Assembly (NCBI RefSeq): GCF_002159495.1
Contig: NZ_NFIT01000007.1
Span: forward strand, 1-64,000
Reading direction: 5' to 3'
DNA from: Olsenella sp. An293
GTDB taxonomy: Bacteria; Actinomycetota; Coriobacteriia; Coriobacteriales; Atopobiaceae
Length of the DNA: 64,000 nucleotides
This document shows, piece after piece, positions 41,429-51,076 of this stretch; the first letter of the stretch is position 1; every line of letters begins with the position of its first letter. The notes beneath the pieces were generated by a model. It saw only the letters and a list, made by a program, of their open reading frames with translations. It was not told the DNA's origin and ran no database searches. The translations under genes were made by a program, and so were the position numbers.

Positions 41429-41484
41429 GGGTACCAGTTTGCCATAGGGGCTCCGCCGGGCCGACGACGTTTGAGGAGGACACC

Positions 41485-41913
41485 ATGCTGTACATCGGAA
41501 ACTTCAGCTACAACGACGACTCCGACAGCAAGGACAACTACTGCCTCATGCCCTGCGTCGTGGAGGCCGAGAACGCCGACGAGGCCATGGAGAAATTCGC
41601 CGACCACTTCCAGGTCATCCGCAAGAACTCCGACCTGCTCGACGGCGCGCACGAGATCTTCCTCGACTCCCTCTGCGAGCTCGAGGGCACTCCGTCGGAG
41701 CCGGTGATCTGCCAGTGGCAGAAGATCGTCCCCGCCCTGGACGGCCTGTGCAGCATCACGAGCGCCCTGCCCGTGGTCGACGAGGACAACGACTTCGCCA
41801 ACGCCTACGGCTGGGGCGAGGAGGACGACGAGGACGAGCACGGCCACTACGACGACCTGGACGACATCGACGAGGACGCCATGGCCGAAAGCGAGCCGTT
41901 CCTCCTGTTCTAG
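41485..41913 (+). CDS. acidic hypothetical protein
   Basis: 142 residues, strongly acidic at the C-terminus ('EEDDEDEHGHYDDLDDID'). The first half has 'YCLMPCVVEAENADEAMEKF' and looks like a small alpha/beta domain. No family recognised. RBS TTTGAGGAGG. It lies on the opposite strand between the ECF S gene and the ecfA fusion and ends 4 nt short of ecfA's stop, so the two converge closely. Confidence 0.7.
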   Translation: MLYIGNFSYNDDSDSKDNYCLMPCVVEAENADEAMEKFADHFQVIRKNSDLLDGAHEIFLDSLCELEGTPSEPVICQWQKIVPALDGLCSITSALPVVDEDNDFANAYGWGEEDDEDEHGHYDDLDDIDEDAMAESEPFLLF

Positions 41914-41917
41914 CCAA

Positions 41918-43315
41918 TCAGCGGAAGACCCACGAGTTGGCGAAGTACTCGTCGGTGGGCTCGGTCACGGCGATGCCGCCGTCAAACATGAGCGAGACAC
42001 GGTCGGCCACGGCACGGACGAAGCCCATGTCATGCGTGGCAAGCAGGACCGTCGCGCCGTCGTCTCGCGCCTCGGCCAGACGTCGCGCGACCCGTTCGCG
42101 CTCGGCGCGGTCGAGCCCCTTGGTCGGCTCGTCCAGAAGCAGCAGGCGTGGGCGCACGAGCAGCAGCTTCTCGAGCGCGAGCAGCTGCTGCTGGCCTCCG
42201 GAGAGGTCGTAGGGGTGCCGCTCGGCGGCGCCCGCGAGGCCAAGGCGCTCCAGGGCGGCGCCGACCTCCGCCCGCCCGTAGCCCCCGGCTCGCGACCACG
42301 CCATGAGCTCGCCCTCCACGGTCTCGCCTGAGAGCAGCGCCTTGGGCGACTGCGGCAGGAGGGCCTGGGAGGCGGCGAGCTCGTTGCGCGCGTGGCCGCG
42401 AGCGGGCCTCGTCACGCCGGCGAGCAGCGTGAGCAGCGTCGACTTCCCGCAGCCGTTTGACCCCACGACGGCGCGGACCTCGCCCTCCCCCACCGCGAGG
42501 TCGAGCTCGCGCAGGACCCAGCGGGCGTCGCGGCCATAGCGGTACCAGACGTCTTCCGCGAGCAGCACGTCCTTCTCCGCGGCGCGCCAAAAGGCCGCGC
42601 GAGCCCCCGCGTCCAGGGGAGCCCCCTTCGCCAGATCGGCGAGCGACGCCGGGCGCACGGAACCCTCCACCAGCTCAAACGCGCACGTGGCATAGTCGGC
42701 CATCGCCGCGGGCGCATGCGTGGCAACCACCACGGTGACGCCGAGCTCGCGGTTTGCCCGGAAGAGCAGCGAGAGGAAGCTCTTCTCGGCAAGGGGGTCG
42801 AGCATGCTCGTGGGCTCGTCGAGCAGCAGCAGCCGCGGGCGCATCGCGAGCGCCGAGGCCAGGGCGAGCACCTGTCGCTGACCACCCGAGAGCTCCGCGG
42901 TGCGCGCGTGAAACCACGGCTCGATGCCTAGGAAGTTGCAGGTCTCCGCCACGCGGCGGCGCATCTCCGCCTCCGGGACGCCCAGGTTCTCCAGACCAAA
43001 CGCGAGCTCGTGCCACACGGTGTCGCAGACGATCTGGGCATCCGGGCTCTGGAAGACGTGGCCCACGGCGCGCGCAGAGGCCTGCGGACCGAGCTCGCGC
43101 GCGTCCGTGCGGAAGACGCGCACGGAGCCGCCGAGCTCGCCCGCCGGCGCGATCTCTGGCTTGGCGAGGCGCAAAAGCGTCGACTTTCCTGATCCCGTGG
43201 CGCCCACGAGCAGGGCAAACGCTCCCTCGGGCACCTCGAGCGAGGCGTCGAGAAGAACGGGCGACGCCGCGCCCGCATACGAGAAGAACACGTGGTCGAA
43301 CTCAAGCGCGCTCAT
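41918..43315 (-). CDS. ECF transporter ATPase with two fused ABC domains (EcfA-A')
   Basis: 465 residues in two full cassettes. Domain 1: GATGSGKST, 'VFQSPDAQIVCDTVWHELAFG', LSGGQRQ, LLLLDEPTSML. Domain 2: GSNGCGKST, 'LLPQSPKALLSGETVEGEL', LSGGQQQ, LLLLDEPTKGLD. The Q-loop 'QSPDAQI' is typical of ECF ATPases. Start MSALEFDHV at 43315 overlaps the end of ecfT by 14 nt. The module energises S-component uptake of a vitamin-like substrate. Confidence 0.9.
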   Translation of the reverse strand: MSALEFDHVFFSYAGAASPVLLDASLEVPEGAFALLVGATGSGKSTLLRLAKPEIAPAGELGGSVRVFRTDARELGPQASARAVGHVFQSPDAQIVCDTVWHELAFGLENLGVPEAEMRRRVAETCNFLGIEPWFHARTAELSGGQRQVLALASALAMRPRLLLLDEPTSMLDPLAEKSFLSLLFRANRELGVTVVVATHAPAAMADYATCAFELVEGSVRPASLADLAKGAPLDAGARAAFWRAAEKDVLLAEDVWYRYGRDARWVLRELDLAVGEGEVRAVVGSNGCGKSTLLTLLAGVTRPARGHARNELAASQALLPQSPKALLSGETVEGELMAWSRAGGYGRAEVGAALERLGLAGAAERHPYDLSGGQQQLLALEKLLLVRPRLLLLDEPTKGLDRAERERVARRLAEARDDGATVLLATHDMGFVRAVADRVSLMFDGGIAVTEPTDEYFANSWVFR

Positions 43316-44180
43316 GAGACCCCCTCTCGCGACGGCCGGCCATCGCGGACAGGCTCGGCAGCAAGACGAGCGCGAGCCACGGCGCATACGCCCACCAGGG
43401 GCCGAGCTCGCCCAGCGTGGGATAGAAGCGCCAGCTCGCGCACAGCCGCCACGCGCATGCCGTGCAGGCGACGAGCAGCCCCGCGGTTGCCGCGAGCGCC
43501 GCCGCGTCGCGCCCGCGCAGATGCTCCGGGCGATAGCTCGTGCGCGGGCGGCCCGACTCCCAGCCGCGGGCCCGCATGGCGTCCGCGCGCTCGACCGAGT
43601 CCTCGAGCGACCAGGCGAGCAGCATCGTCGAGGTGCGCGTGAGCTCCTCGCGCAGGCCCGGGCGCGAGCCGGCGGCCGTGCAGGCGGCGACGGTCGCGCG
43701 CACCGTCCGCGCGCGGCCCAGCATCTGCGGCACGAGTTGGGAGGCCATCGAGACCACGAGCGGAAGCGTCCGCGTCCTGCGCCCCGAGAGCGAGAGCAGC
43801 CGGTCCTGGGTCAGCGCCGTCGCGGCGCCCTGAAACCACAGCACCGTCGCCACGAGCAGGGCCCCCATCGTCGCGCCGTAGACGAGGCTCTCCGCGTAGA
43901 CGCTGCGCGGGCCCACCTTGAGAAGCAGCGTGGACCCCGACGCCGAGAAAAACGGGTTGAGCACGCACACGAGCGCGAGGAGCGGCAGCTGCCAGGCAAG
44001 CCCCCGCACCGTCGCGCGCACGCCGCGCGCGAGCAGCGAGAACGCGACCGCACCGGCGAGCGACAACGCCACGAGCACAGGCTGGACCGCCAGCATCGTG
44101 AGCAGGGCCGTCCCCGCGAAGAGGGCCGCGGGGACGGCCGCGTGCCAGGAGTCGAAGGGTGTGGGACGCTCGGGCGCCAC
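43302..44180 (-). CDS. ecfT: ECF transporter transmembrane component EcfT
   Basis: 292 residues. Several membrane helices and the coupling helix signature 'SVERADAMRARGWESG', whose Ala-Arg-Gly motif docks onto the ATPases. GTG start at 44180 preceded by GGAAGGCGAG. Begins 23 nt after the DUF4430 lipoprotein gene and overlaps the ATPase gene, forming lipoprotein-ecfT-ecfA. Confidence 0.85.
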   Translation of the reverse strand: MAPERPTPFDSWHAAVPAALFAGTALLTMLAVQPVLVALSLAGAVAFSLLARGVRATVRGLAWQLPLLALVCVLNPFFSASGSTLLLKVGPRSVYAESLVYGATMGALLVATVLWFQGAATALTQDRLLSLSGRRTRTLPLVVSMASQLVPQMLGRARTVRATVAACTAAGSRPGLREELTRTSTMLLAWSLEDSVERADAMRARGWESGRPRTSYRPEHLRGRDAAALAATAGLLVACTACAWRLCASWRFYPTLGELGPWWAYAPWLALVLLPSLSAMAGRRERGSHERA

Positions 44181-44203
44181 GTTCTTCTCGCCTTCCCGCA
44201 GGG

Positions 44204-44686
44204 CTACTCGGTGAACTCGGTCACGTAGGTCCAGGTGATGGCGTCACCGTCCGCGACCTCGAGCTGGGAGCAGCCGACCTCGGCCATCTCGCCGTTGACC
44301 TCGAACATCCAGCCGCTCATGTCGCCGAAGTCCCCGCCGGCAAGGCCGTTGATGCCAGCCACGTACATGCCGTAGTCCGAGTCGGACGCGTTGACGTCCG
44401 CGCCGGTCGCGACCAGCGCGTCGTAGACCGTGGAGCCCTCCGGGACGTCGACGTCGACGGTGGTGGACTCGCCCTCGCCGGCCGTCGCGTCGATGGTCAC
44501 GCTCACGGCGACCGTGGCCTGCTGCTCCTGGCCGACGTCTGCGGTCGCGTCATCGCCGGTCGCAGCCGGAGTGCCGCCGCAGGCGGCGACGGCCAGCGCG
44601 AGCGCGAAGGCCGCAGCACCCGCGACGAGCCTCGTGAGCAGGCTCTTCTCGGTGCGGTTCTTCTTGGCAAGGTTGTGCTGGGACAT
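44204..44686 (-). CDS. DUF4430 lipoprotein
   Basis: 160 residues. Lipobox AVAACGG after a hydrophobic signal, then an acidic spacer and a DUF4430 domain: 'VDVDVPEGSTVYDALVATGA', 'YGMYVAGINGLAGGDFGDMSGWMFEVNGEMAEVG', with the family's Gly-rich turn and SGWMF. The domain resembles the beta domain of transcobalamin/intrinsic factor, and linked ECF modules are suspected of handling cobalamin-like ligands. First gene of the lipoprotein-ecfT-ecfA unit. A 150-nt upstream gap showed no B12-box. Confidence 0.85.
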   Translation of the reverse strand: MSQHNLAKKNRTEKSLLTRLVAGAAAFALALAVAACGGTPAATGDDATADVGQEQQATVAVSVTIDATAGEGESTTVDVDVPEGSTVYDALVATGADVNASDSDYGMYVAGINGLAGGDFGDMSGWMFEVNGEMAEVGCSQLEVADGDAITWTYVTEFTE

Positions 44687-44844
44687 GGTGCCTCGCTCTC
44701 TCCCTGGGTCCAGGGCGACGGGAGGGCAAGGCGGGACGGGCGGCCGGGCGGTCGCCGCCTCAAGACACAGCCGTGTGCTGATCCGGAGTCAAACCGGAGC
44801 CGTTTTCAACATGACGTGGCAGCTGCTCGAGCCGTGCCCTCTAT

Positions 44845-45546
44845 TCAAATGGAACCCCCAGTGTAGCAGTCTGTTAGTTGGGGACTGTCCCCAATTCGCA
44901 GAAGCTCGGGGCGCATGAGGTCGGCCAGCCGGCGGAAGCCCTCCTCGTTCAGGTGCAGGCCGTCGGCGTAGAGCTCGGCGCGCGTGCGGCCACGCTCGTC
45001 GAGAAACGCATCGAAGACGTCGAGGAAGCGCACGCGGGCGTCGCGGATGAGCTCGCGCTCCTGGCCCAAGATCATGCGCAGGAGGTCGTTGCTGCGCACG
45101 CACGGCTTGGCACGGTAGCCGTCGACCTCCTCAACGCACGGCAGCGGGCTCCACAGCAGCACGCAAGCCTCCGGCAGGTTGCCGAGCACGAGGTCGACGA
45201 GGTCGCGCACGTTGCGGGCCACGTCGCGCGGGCTCGCCATGACGGTGTTGCCCAGGTCGTTGGTGCCCGCCATCAGCACGACCAGGCGCGGACGGCGCTT
45301 GATGGCCGCCTCGTCGGCGAGCCACAGCAGCTCCTCGGAGACCGCGCCCGCCACGCCGCAGTTCTGGACGCCCGGCAGCTCCGGAAAGAGCCGCTCCACG
45401 GGAAAGAGCTGCGTCAGCGAGTCGCCGTAGAAGACGACGCCGCCCGGCTCCGCGGACTCTGTGCCGCGCACGATCTCGAGCATACGCTCCAACTGCGGGC
45501 GGCGCAGCTGGAAGAAGTGCGGATTGTAGGCCATATTCTCGCGCAC
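44845..45546 (-). CDS. SGNH/GDSL hydrolase
   Basis: 233 residues. Block I GVVFYGDSLTQLFP (Ser), block III VVLMAGTNDLGN, block V ADGLHLNEEGFRRL (Asp-His). Esterase/lipase of unknown substrate, no signal peptide. GTG 45546 after GGAGAA is the likely start (ATG 45534 is an alternative). The last ~15 residues (IGDSPQLTDCYTG) are encoded by a REP-like palindrome at 44876-44896, so the native C-terminus was probably altered by that insertion. Confidence 0.85.
   Translation of the reverse strand: MRENMAYNPHFFQLRRPQLERMLEIVRGTESAEPGGVVFYGDSLTQLFPVERLFPELPGVQNCGVAGAVSEELLWLADEAAIKRRPRLVVLMAGTNDLGNTVMASPRDVARNVRDLVDLVLGNLPEACVLLWSPLPCVEEVDGYRAKPCVRSNDLLRMILGQERELIRDARVRFLDVFDAFLDERGRTRAELYADGLHLNEEGFRRLADLMRPELLRIGDSPQLTDCYTGGSI
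44876..44896. repeat. REP-like palindrome R1 (GGGGACTGTCCCC)
   Basis: Core TTGGGGACTGTCCCCAA inside the 3' end of the SGNH hydrolase gene, where it encodes its terminal residues. Confidence 0.85.
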
Positions 45547-45574
45547 GCTTTTCTCCGTTCCCGCTTAGAACCGT

Positions 45575-45605
45575 CTGTAAATTGGGGACTGTCCCCAATT
45601 AACAG
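45575..45605. repeat. REP-like palindrome R2
   Basis: AATTGGGGACTGTCCCCAATT with outer CTGTA/TAACAG, one mismatch in 15 pairs. 29 nt upstream of the SGNH hydrolase start, so both ends of that gene carry a copy. Confidence 0.85.
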
Positions 45606-45774
45606 GCCAACCGAGGGCGCTGTCAACCATACGCCGTCGGGCGAGAAGGACGCGCGCGTTCAGGCTGCCGCCAGCAATGCGGGGATGTCGTGACGCCCGC
45701 CCGTGGGCCCGATATGCGGGTATACGGCTACCATTTGCCCTCCGCCCCGCCGGGCGCCGTCGAATCGAGGCCTC

Positions 45775-48700
45775 ATGCACCGCCGTCCCCGCGCGCTTCT
45801 CGCCGTCCTTCTCGCCTTCGTCCTCGCATTTGCGCCGCTCACGGCCCGTGCCGGCGCCATAGCGAAGCTCACGGACCCCGACACCTCCGCGCGCTGGGAG
45901 GAGGTCTTCGGGTCAGGCGCCGGCACCTACTCCACCGAGCAGGCGGGTCGCATCTGGGCCGACAAGTCCGTCTATGGCAGCGCCGACGAGGCGCGCGCCG
46001 CCAGCCTGCCCGTGAAGATCGACGTCGCCGACCACGGCTTTGTCGTGGGACTCTCGACGCTCTCGTCCGCCGCGTCGGTGCGGCAGGAGGGCGGGCCCGC
46101 CCACGACGTGGTCTTTGTGGTGAGCACCAACCGGCTTCTCGAGGACATGACCTACGGGGGACGGCCTCAGGCAAACTACCTCGTCGACGCGCTCAACGCG
46201 GCGATCGCGCGCCTCATGGCCGAAAACGACGACGCCGCCGTGCCCACGCGCGTGGGCGTCATTGGCTATGACTCCCAGGTCGTGACCCTGATGCCGCTCG
46301 ATACCTACGAGCCGGACGCCGAGGGCCGCTACCTCGCATATGAAAACGGCGCGCTCGCGGTCACGGCCAGCGCGGCAAGCGGCGCCCAGACGGCGTCCGC
46401 GCCGCTCGGCAACGGCTCCTACCTGCAGCGGGCCGTGAGCGAGGCGGGCTTGGAGCTGGCGGACGCCGCCGACGACCCGGGCTCGGAGGCACGCCTGCCC
46501 GCGCTCTGCGTGATGGGGCGCTCGACCCCGCCCATGGCAAGCGTCGACTACGCGAACCCGCCCGCCTATGACGGCAGCCCGGACGGCTTTCTGGGCTCGC
46601 TGCCCGGCAGCCGCGAGAACGGCTACGGCACGGACGCCCTTCTCGCCACGATGCTCACCATGCGCGAGGCCGTGTCGCGCGTGAACGCCGCCTGGGGAGC
46701 GGGCCGCGAGCTCACGTTCTTCTCCACCGGGCTGGACACGAGCGACGCGGCGGCCTACCTGCTGGAGACCGCCCACGAGCAGGCGCATCACTCGCTCGTG
46801 ACCTCGGGATTCAACCTGAACGACAACCTCGCCGCGGCCGCTCGGGCCTTCGAGGCCGCCTCAGCGGCGGGCGAGAAGGACGTGACGCTCTCGCTCTACG
46901 GCTCCGGGAGCTACGGCATCGTGCCGGAGGACGTGACGCTGGCGACCTCGCCGGGCCTGCTCGACGCCGACGACCCCGCGCAGCTGAGCGTCGTCGACGA
47001 CTACCTCTCCGCGCACAGCGCCGCCGCGCTCTCGTGGGCCTTTGGGACCGTGGTCGACCGGTGCCTGGGCATCGTCTACACCGCGCCGGCCTCCGGCGGG
47101 CCCGGCGACGAGCGCCCGGGCGGCAGCCGCGTCACCGTCTCCGACGCGGTGGGCGCCGGCATGGAGGTCACGCGCGTGGGCGGCATCGTGTACGGCGACC
47201 GGCTGCTCGACGGCGCGCTCGCCGCACAGGCGGTGAAGATCAGCCTGGATGACCCGGGCCACATCGAGGCCACGCACGAGTTCGGCTACCTCGTGGAGGC
47301 CATGAACGCGCGCTACGACCTAGGCTATGCCGTCTACGACCTCTTCTATGACGCGCTGCAGGACGGCCAGTTCTCCTACACCGACGACGCGACGTTCTCC
47401 AACCACGCGAGCTGGTACGTCGACACCGAGCACGAGATGGTGCCGCTCGACGGCCAGCCGTTTGCCTTTGCGACGCAGGCCGAGGTCGACGCCGTGGCGG
47501 ACGGCCGCTGGCAGGAGCGCGCACCGGAGGACGTGCGGGCCAAGATCGAGGCCGCGCAGGCGGCCGGCGCGACGGCCGTGTGCGAGACGTACTTCTACAT
47601 CGGCAACCTGCCCAACCAGTACACCGGCGGCGACGTCACCCTGTACGACTTTGTGGTGATGGTCGAGACGGACCTCTCCTCCGGACGTCAGACGCTTCTG
47701 CTCTCTGTGCCCGTGGAGGCGGTTCCCGCGCGCCGCGTCGACGTGAGCGTGGCTGCCGACGGCTCGGCGACGATGGCGCTCGACGGCGGGCAGGACGTGT
47801 CCCCGCTGCGGTTTGCCTACGAGGTCGCGCCGACTCCGGACGTGGAGGCGCTGCTCGAGCGCATGGACGCGGGCGAGCTCGTGAGCGACGAGGAGCTCGC
47901 GGCGGCGACGGGCGAGCCGGTCGTCGGCGGGACGGACGGGCGGCGACTGCTCTTCGCGAGCGCGTTTTCCGGGACGGGAGCGGACGCGCAGGCCGGGACC
48001 GTGGCGAGCGCGTGGACGGCGCAGACCAACTCCTACTACGCGTTCTCGCGCGACACGCCCCTCTACGTGCGCGGGGCGAGCGGATACGAGCCCCTGACGG
48101 AGCTGCCCGAGGCCGGCGGGACCTACTACTTCCAGCGGACCGCCTACACGGCGGAGCTGCCCTCGGCAGACGCCGTGGCTGCCGCGACGTCCGAGCAGCA
48201 GTGGGTGCCCTACGTCGTGGCGCTCGACGCGAGCCAGATCGACGCCCGCTTTGTGGTGCGCGACGGCCAGTGCGTGGCGCTCGCGGGGACCCCGCGCTAC
48301 GTGCGGCCCGTCGAGCTGGGCACGCTCGAGAAGGATCCCAACGCCACGGGCAGCGCGCCCTACGCGGAGCGTCTCGGCGTGACCGACGTCGAGGGCGGCG
48401 GCGTGCGCCTGGCGTCGCGCCTGGGCAACAACGGCGCGCTCGTGCTGCCGTCGGGGACCGAGGAGCCGCCGGTGGTCGACCCGGATCCGGAGCCCGAGCC
48501 CGAGCCGGAGCCGGGGCCTACACCGGACCCGGAGCCCGAGCCCGAGCCCGATCCCGAGCCGACTCCGAATCCAGATCCTGATCCCGAGCCCGACCCGACT
48601 CCCGAGCCTGCGCCGGATCCCGAGCCCGATCCCACACCAGACCCGGGCCCGATGCCAAACCCCACGCCCGATCCCGAGCCCACACCGGACCCCAAACCGG

Positions 48701-48882
48701 ACGTCACCCCCGACCAGGCCCCCGAGGAGCGGCCGTCCAACAGCCAGCAGGACTCCGACCACGCGTCCGACGAGCTCCCCTCCACCGGTGACGCCTCGAC
48801 CGGCCCCGTCGTTCTTCTCGGCACGGTCTTGACCGGCGCGGCCATCACAACCGTTGCCCTGGCCATCCGCCGGCGCGCCTAG
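45775..48882 (+). CDS. sortase-anchored surface protein with VWA-like domain and Pro/Glu/Asp repeats
   Basis: 1,035 residues. Signal peptide [20 protein letters not shown] to about 26 (ARA-GA), then a VWA-like fold ([16 protein letters not shown] ... '[14 protein letters not shown]') whose first MIDAS aspartate position is not present, so metal binding is doubtful. Large beta-rich middle part (isopeptide/pilin-like), then about 85 residues of [11 protein letters not shown]-type repeats that span the wall, LPSTGD sortase signal at the end, hydrophobic helix and RRRA. Resembles pilus-tip or adhesin proteins; no sortase gene is nearby. Start at 45775 after CGAGGCCTC is chosen because it puts the signal peptide at the N-terminus. 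Confidence 0.85.
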   Translation: MHRRPRALLAVLLAFVLAFAPLTARAGAIAKLTDPDTSARWEEVFGSGAGTYSTEQAGRIWADKSVYGSADEARAASLPVKIDVADHGFVVGLSTLSSAASVRQEGGPAHDVVFVVSTNRLLEDMTYGGRPQANYLVDALNAAIARLMAENDDAAVPTRVGVIGYDSQVVTLMPLDTYEPDAEGRYLAYENGALAVTASAASGAQTASAPLGNGSYLQRAVSEAGLELADAADDPGSEARLPALCVMGRSTPPMASVDYANPPAYDGSPDGFLGSLPGSRENGYGTDALLATMLTMREAVSRVNAAWGAGRELTFFSTGLDTSDAAAYLLETAHEQAHHSLVTSGFNLNDNLAAAARAFEAASAAGEKDVTLSLYGSGSYGIVPEDVTLATSPGLLDADDPAQLSVVDDYLSAHSAAALSWAFGTVVDRCLGIVYTAPASGGPGDERPGGSRVTVSDAVGAGMEVTRVGGIVYGDRLLDGALAAQAVKISLDDPGHIEATHEFGYLVEAMNARYDLGYAVYDLFYDALQDGQFSYTDDATFSNHASWYVDTEHEMVPLDGQPFAFATQAEVDAVADGRWQERAPEDVRAKIEAAQAAGATAVCETYFYIGNLPNQYTGGDVTLYDFVVMVETDLSSGRQTLLLSVPVEAVPARRVDVSVAADGSATMALDGGQDVSPLRFAYEVAPTPDVEALLERMDAGELVSDEELAAATGEPVVGGTDGRRLLFASAFSGTGADAQAGTVASAWTAQTNSYYAFSRDTPLYVRGASGYEPLTELPEAGGTYYFQRTAYTAELPSADAVAAATSEQQWVPYVVALDASQIDARFVVRDGQCVALAGTPRYVRPVELGTLEKDPNATGSAPYAERLGVTDVEGGGVRLASRLGNNGALVLPSGTEEPPVVDPDPEPEPEPEPGPTPDPEPEPEPDPEPTPNPDPDPEPDPTPEPAPDPEPDPTPDPGPMPNPTPDPEPTPDPKPDVTPDQAPEERPSNSQQDSDHASDELPSTGDASTGPVVLLGTVLTGAAITTVALAIRRRA

Positions 48883-48900
48883 GCCCGTGTACTTTGGCCG

Positions 48901-48960
48901 ACCATGCACACCCGTCGTTTTGAGCCGATGGCAACGTTAACAATGACGGGTGTGCATGGT
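48901..48960 (+). terminator. perfect 16-bp inverted repeat after the LPxTG gene
   Basis: ACCATGCACACCCGTC (48901-48916) and GACGGGTGTGCATGGT (48945-48960) are exact complements with a 28-nt loop; GGCC flanks extend the stem. Lies 18 nt after the stop of the surface protein and 107 nt before the exchanger start. No T-run, so a processing or binding site is possible. Confidence 0.65.
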
Positions 48961-49067
48961 GGCCCATCTATGGATTCGCTTGGGAGTCGGTCCGCGACCC
49001 GGATTGGGACGATATCGGCCCATGGAATACTGGATGTGGTATCAGCCCCGATCCCGAAAGGACCGAC

Positions 49068-50030
49068 GTGCTCCTCAGCCTCATCATCATTGCAATCGGA
49101 TTCGCCCTTCTTGTTTTTGGCGCCAACTTCCTCGTAGACGGCGCCTGCAACATCGCGCGCCGCCTCGGCATGCCCGACCGCGTGGCTGGCCTCACCATCG
49201 TGGCCATCGGCACCTCCCTGCCCGAGCTCGTCGTGAGCATCACCTCGGCCGCCGGCGGCCACGCCGACATGGCCTTCGGCAACGTGGTGGGCAGCTGCCT
49301 CGCCAACCTGCTGCTCATCCTCGGCCTCTCCGCCGTGATCGCGCCGGTGAGGCTCTCGCGCAGCACGCAGCGCTTCGAGATTCCGGTGAGCGTCGCGGCA
49401 ACCGCGCTGCTCGCCCTCTTCGCCAACACCGACGGGCAGGTCACGCTCGTGGAGGGCATCATCTTGCTCGTGGCGTTTGCCGCCTTCGTCGTGCGCACCG
49501 CCGTCGTGGGCCTTGCCGAGGGTGCGGGTGAGCCGGACGCGGAGGCCACCGACGCCGACGCGGACCCCGTGGCCGAGCCCCTCGTCTTTCGCAGCGCGAT
49601 CATGGTCGTGCTCGGCATCGCGATGCTCAAGTTTGGCGCGGACTTCGTCGTCGACAACTCCGTCGGGATCGCAAGTGCCCTGGGCATCTCCGAGCGCATC
49701 ATCGGCATCACCGTGGTGGCGCTGGGCACCTGTCTGCCCGAGCTCGTGACGAGCGTGGTCGCCGCCTTCCGCGGCAACTCCGACATCGCGGTCGGCAACG
49801 TGGTGGGCTCCAACATCTCCAACCTGCTGCTCGTCATGGGCGGGCCGGCGCTCGTCGCCAACATCCCCTACGACGCCGCGTACAACCTGGACCTCGCCCT
49901 GCTCGCGGCCTTCTCGCTCGTGCTGGTGGGGTTTGCCTTCATCGGGCGCCGTCACGAGATGAGCCGTGCCAACGGCGTCGTCTTCGTGGTGCTCTACGCC
50001 GCCTACATCGCCACGTCCGTACTCAGATAA
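49068..50030 (+). CDS. CaCA-family calcium/sodium:cation exchanger
   Basis: 320 residues, two homologous halves each with an alpha-repeat: 'AIGTSLPELVVSITSA' and 'ALGTCLPELVTSVVAA', both including the cation-binding Glu, plus 'GNVVGSCLANLLLILG' / 'GNVVGSNISNLLLVMG'. Acidic linker between halves (~150-170). GTG start at 49068 after AAAGGA. K+-independent exchanger of YrbG type. Confidence 0.92.
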   Translation: MLLSLIIIAIGFALLVFGANFLVDGACNIARRLGMPDRVAGLTIVAIGTSLPELVVSITSAAGGHADMAFGNVVGSCLANLLLILGLSAVIAPVRLSRSTQRFEIPVSVAATALLALFANTDGQVTLVEGIILLVAFAAFVVRTAVVGLAEGAGEPDAEATDADADPVAEPLVFRSAIMVVLGIAMLKFGADFVVDNSVGIASALGISERIIGITVVALGTCLPELVTSVVAAFRGNSDIAVGNVVGSNISNLLLVMGGPALVANIPYDAAYNLDLALLAAFSLVLVGFAFIGRRHEMSRANGVVFVVLYAAYIATSVLR

Positions 50031-50035
50031 GCGTC

Positions 50036-50070
50036 GTATGTGAGTTGGGGACAGTCCCCAATTCACATAC
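50036..50070. repeat. REP-like palindrome R3 at convergent gene ends
   Basis: GTATGTGAGTTGGGGAC - A - GTCCCCAATTCACATAC, one mismatch in 17. It starts 5 nt after the exchanger stop and supplies the TGA stop of the convergent panE-like gene (50065-50063). Confidence 0.9.
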
Positions 50071-51001
50071 GCGAGCGAGCAGCCGCGCCGAAGCCGGCCT
50101 CGAGCTCGCGGATGCGCTCGTAGAGCCAGCGGTTGGTAGGCACGAGCAGGCCGTGCCTCTCAGCCAGCCGGATGACGGTGCCGGAGAACTCCTCGACCTC
50201 GGTGGGCTTCTCGTTGATGCGGTCCTGCGCCATCGACGGCATGCCCTCCGGGTCGAGCGACGCGATGAGCGCGGCCATCTGAGAGAGGTCAGCCTCCGTG
50301 ACGTCCACGCCCTCGGCGCGGGCCACCGCGAGAGCCTCGCGCATGGCGGCCACGAAGCAGCGGTTCTGCTCGCTGCCGGGCTCGCTCGTGGACCCGTAGG
50401 TGCCGCCGTAGACCATGCAGACCTGGTTGATCCCGACGTTGAGCATGAGCTTCGTCCACATGCGATGGCGGATGTCCGTCTCCACCACGTACGGGATGCC
50501 CGCGCGGGCATAGAGGTCGGCGACGTCGGCGACCACGCCCGCGGCCGTCCCCGGCGCAGCGCCAAAGCGGATCTCGCCGGGATGGCTGTAGGCCATGTCC
50601 GACCCGATGAAGACGGCGTCCATGCCCTGCGCGACGGAGAGCACGGTGCGCTCCCAGCCAAAGCGCTCGGCGATGCGCTCCTCGCTCGTGACGCCGTTGA
50701 CCAGCGACGCGATGGCCGTGCGCGGCCCCACAAGACGCTCCATCGTGTCCAGCGCCTCGGGCATGCCCGGCGCCTTGATCGCAAGAATCACCAGGTCGAC
50801 GGGTGTGGCCTCGCTCGCGGGGACGGTGCGCACACGGCACGGCTCGCCGTTCACGGTGGGCAGCTCGCCGGCATGGCGCGCAAAGCGGGCGTCGTCCATC
50901 ACGTACTCGACGGCCTGTGGCCCGAGGTTCTTCTCGATGAGGCTGCCGTAGAGCAGGCCCACCGCTCCCCTGCCGAGAATCGCCACGCGCTCGATCGCCA
51001 T
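50063..51001 (-). CDS. ketopantoate reductase PanE/ApbA family
   Basis: 312 residues. ILGRGAVGLLYG nucleotide loop, 'LVILAIKAPGMPEALDTMERL', catalytic Lys in RMWTKLMLNVGINQV. In this family 2-dehydropantoate is reduced with NADPH to pantoate for CoA; close relatives act on other keto acids, so the symbol is withheld. Its stop codon lies within a REP-like palindrome. Confidence 0.88.
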   Translation of the reverse strand: MAIERVAILGRGAVGLLYGSLIEKNLGPQAVEYVMDDARFARHAGELPTVNGEPCRVRTVPASEATPVDLVILAIKAPGMPEALDTMERLVGPRTAIASLVNGVTSEERIAERFGWERTVLSVAQGMDAVFIGSDMAYSHPGEIRFGAAPGTAAGVVADVADLYARAGIPYVVETDIRHRMWTKLMLNVGINQVCMVYGGTYGSTSEPGSEQNRCFVAAMREALAVARAEGVDVTEADLSQMAALIASLDPEGMPSMAQDRINEKPTEVEEFSGTVIRLAERHGLLVPTNRWLYERIRELEAGFGAAARSRM

Positions 51002-51076
51002 GTGTCCCCCTCATCGCCGACTTCCTATATTGTAGGCGCAGAGAGCAGGGTGGGATCAAGCGCGAGGGGGAAGAAC

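Noticed and set aside
44687-44844. Cobalamin riboswitch before the DUF4430-ECF unit
   Set aside because: The B12-box and the family's conserved core were not found; the leader is short (about 150 nt) and no pseudoknot pattern was seen.
45775-48882. Coding role for the Pro/Glu/Asp stretch as collagen-like or S-layer repeat
   Set aside because: The stretch is simple PEP/PDP spacing typical of wall-spanning linkers before LPxTG signals; no Gly-X-Y pattern or SLH motif.
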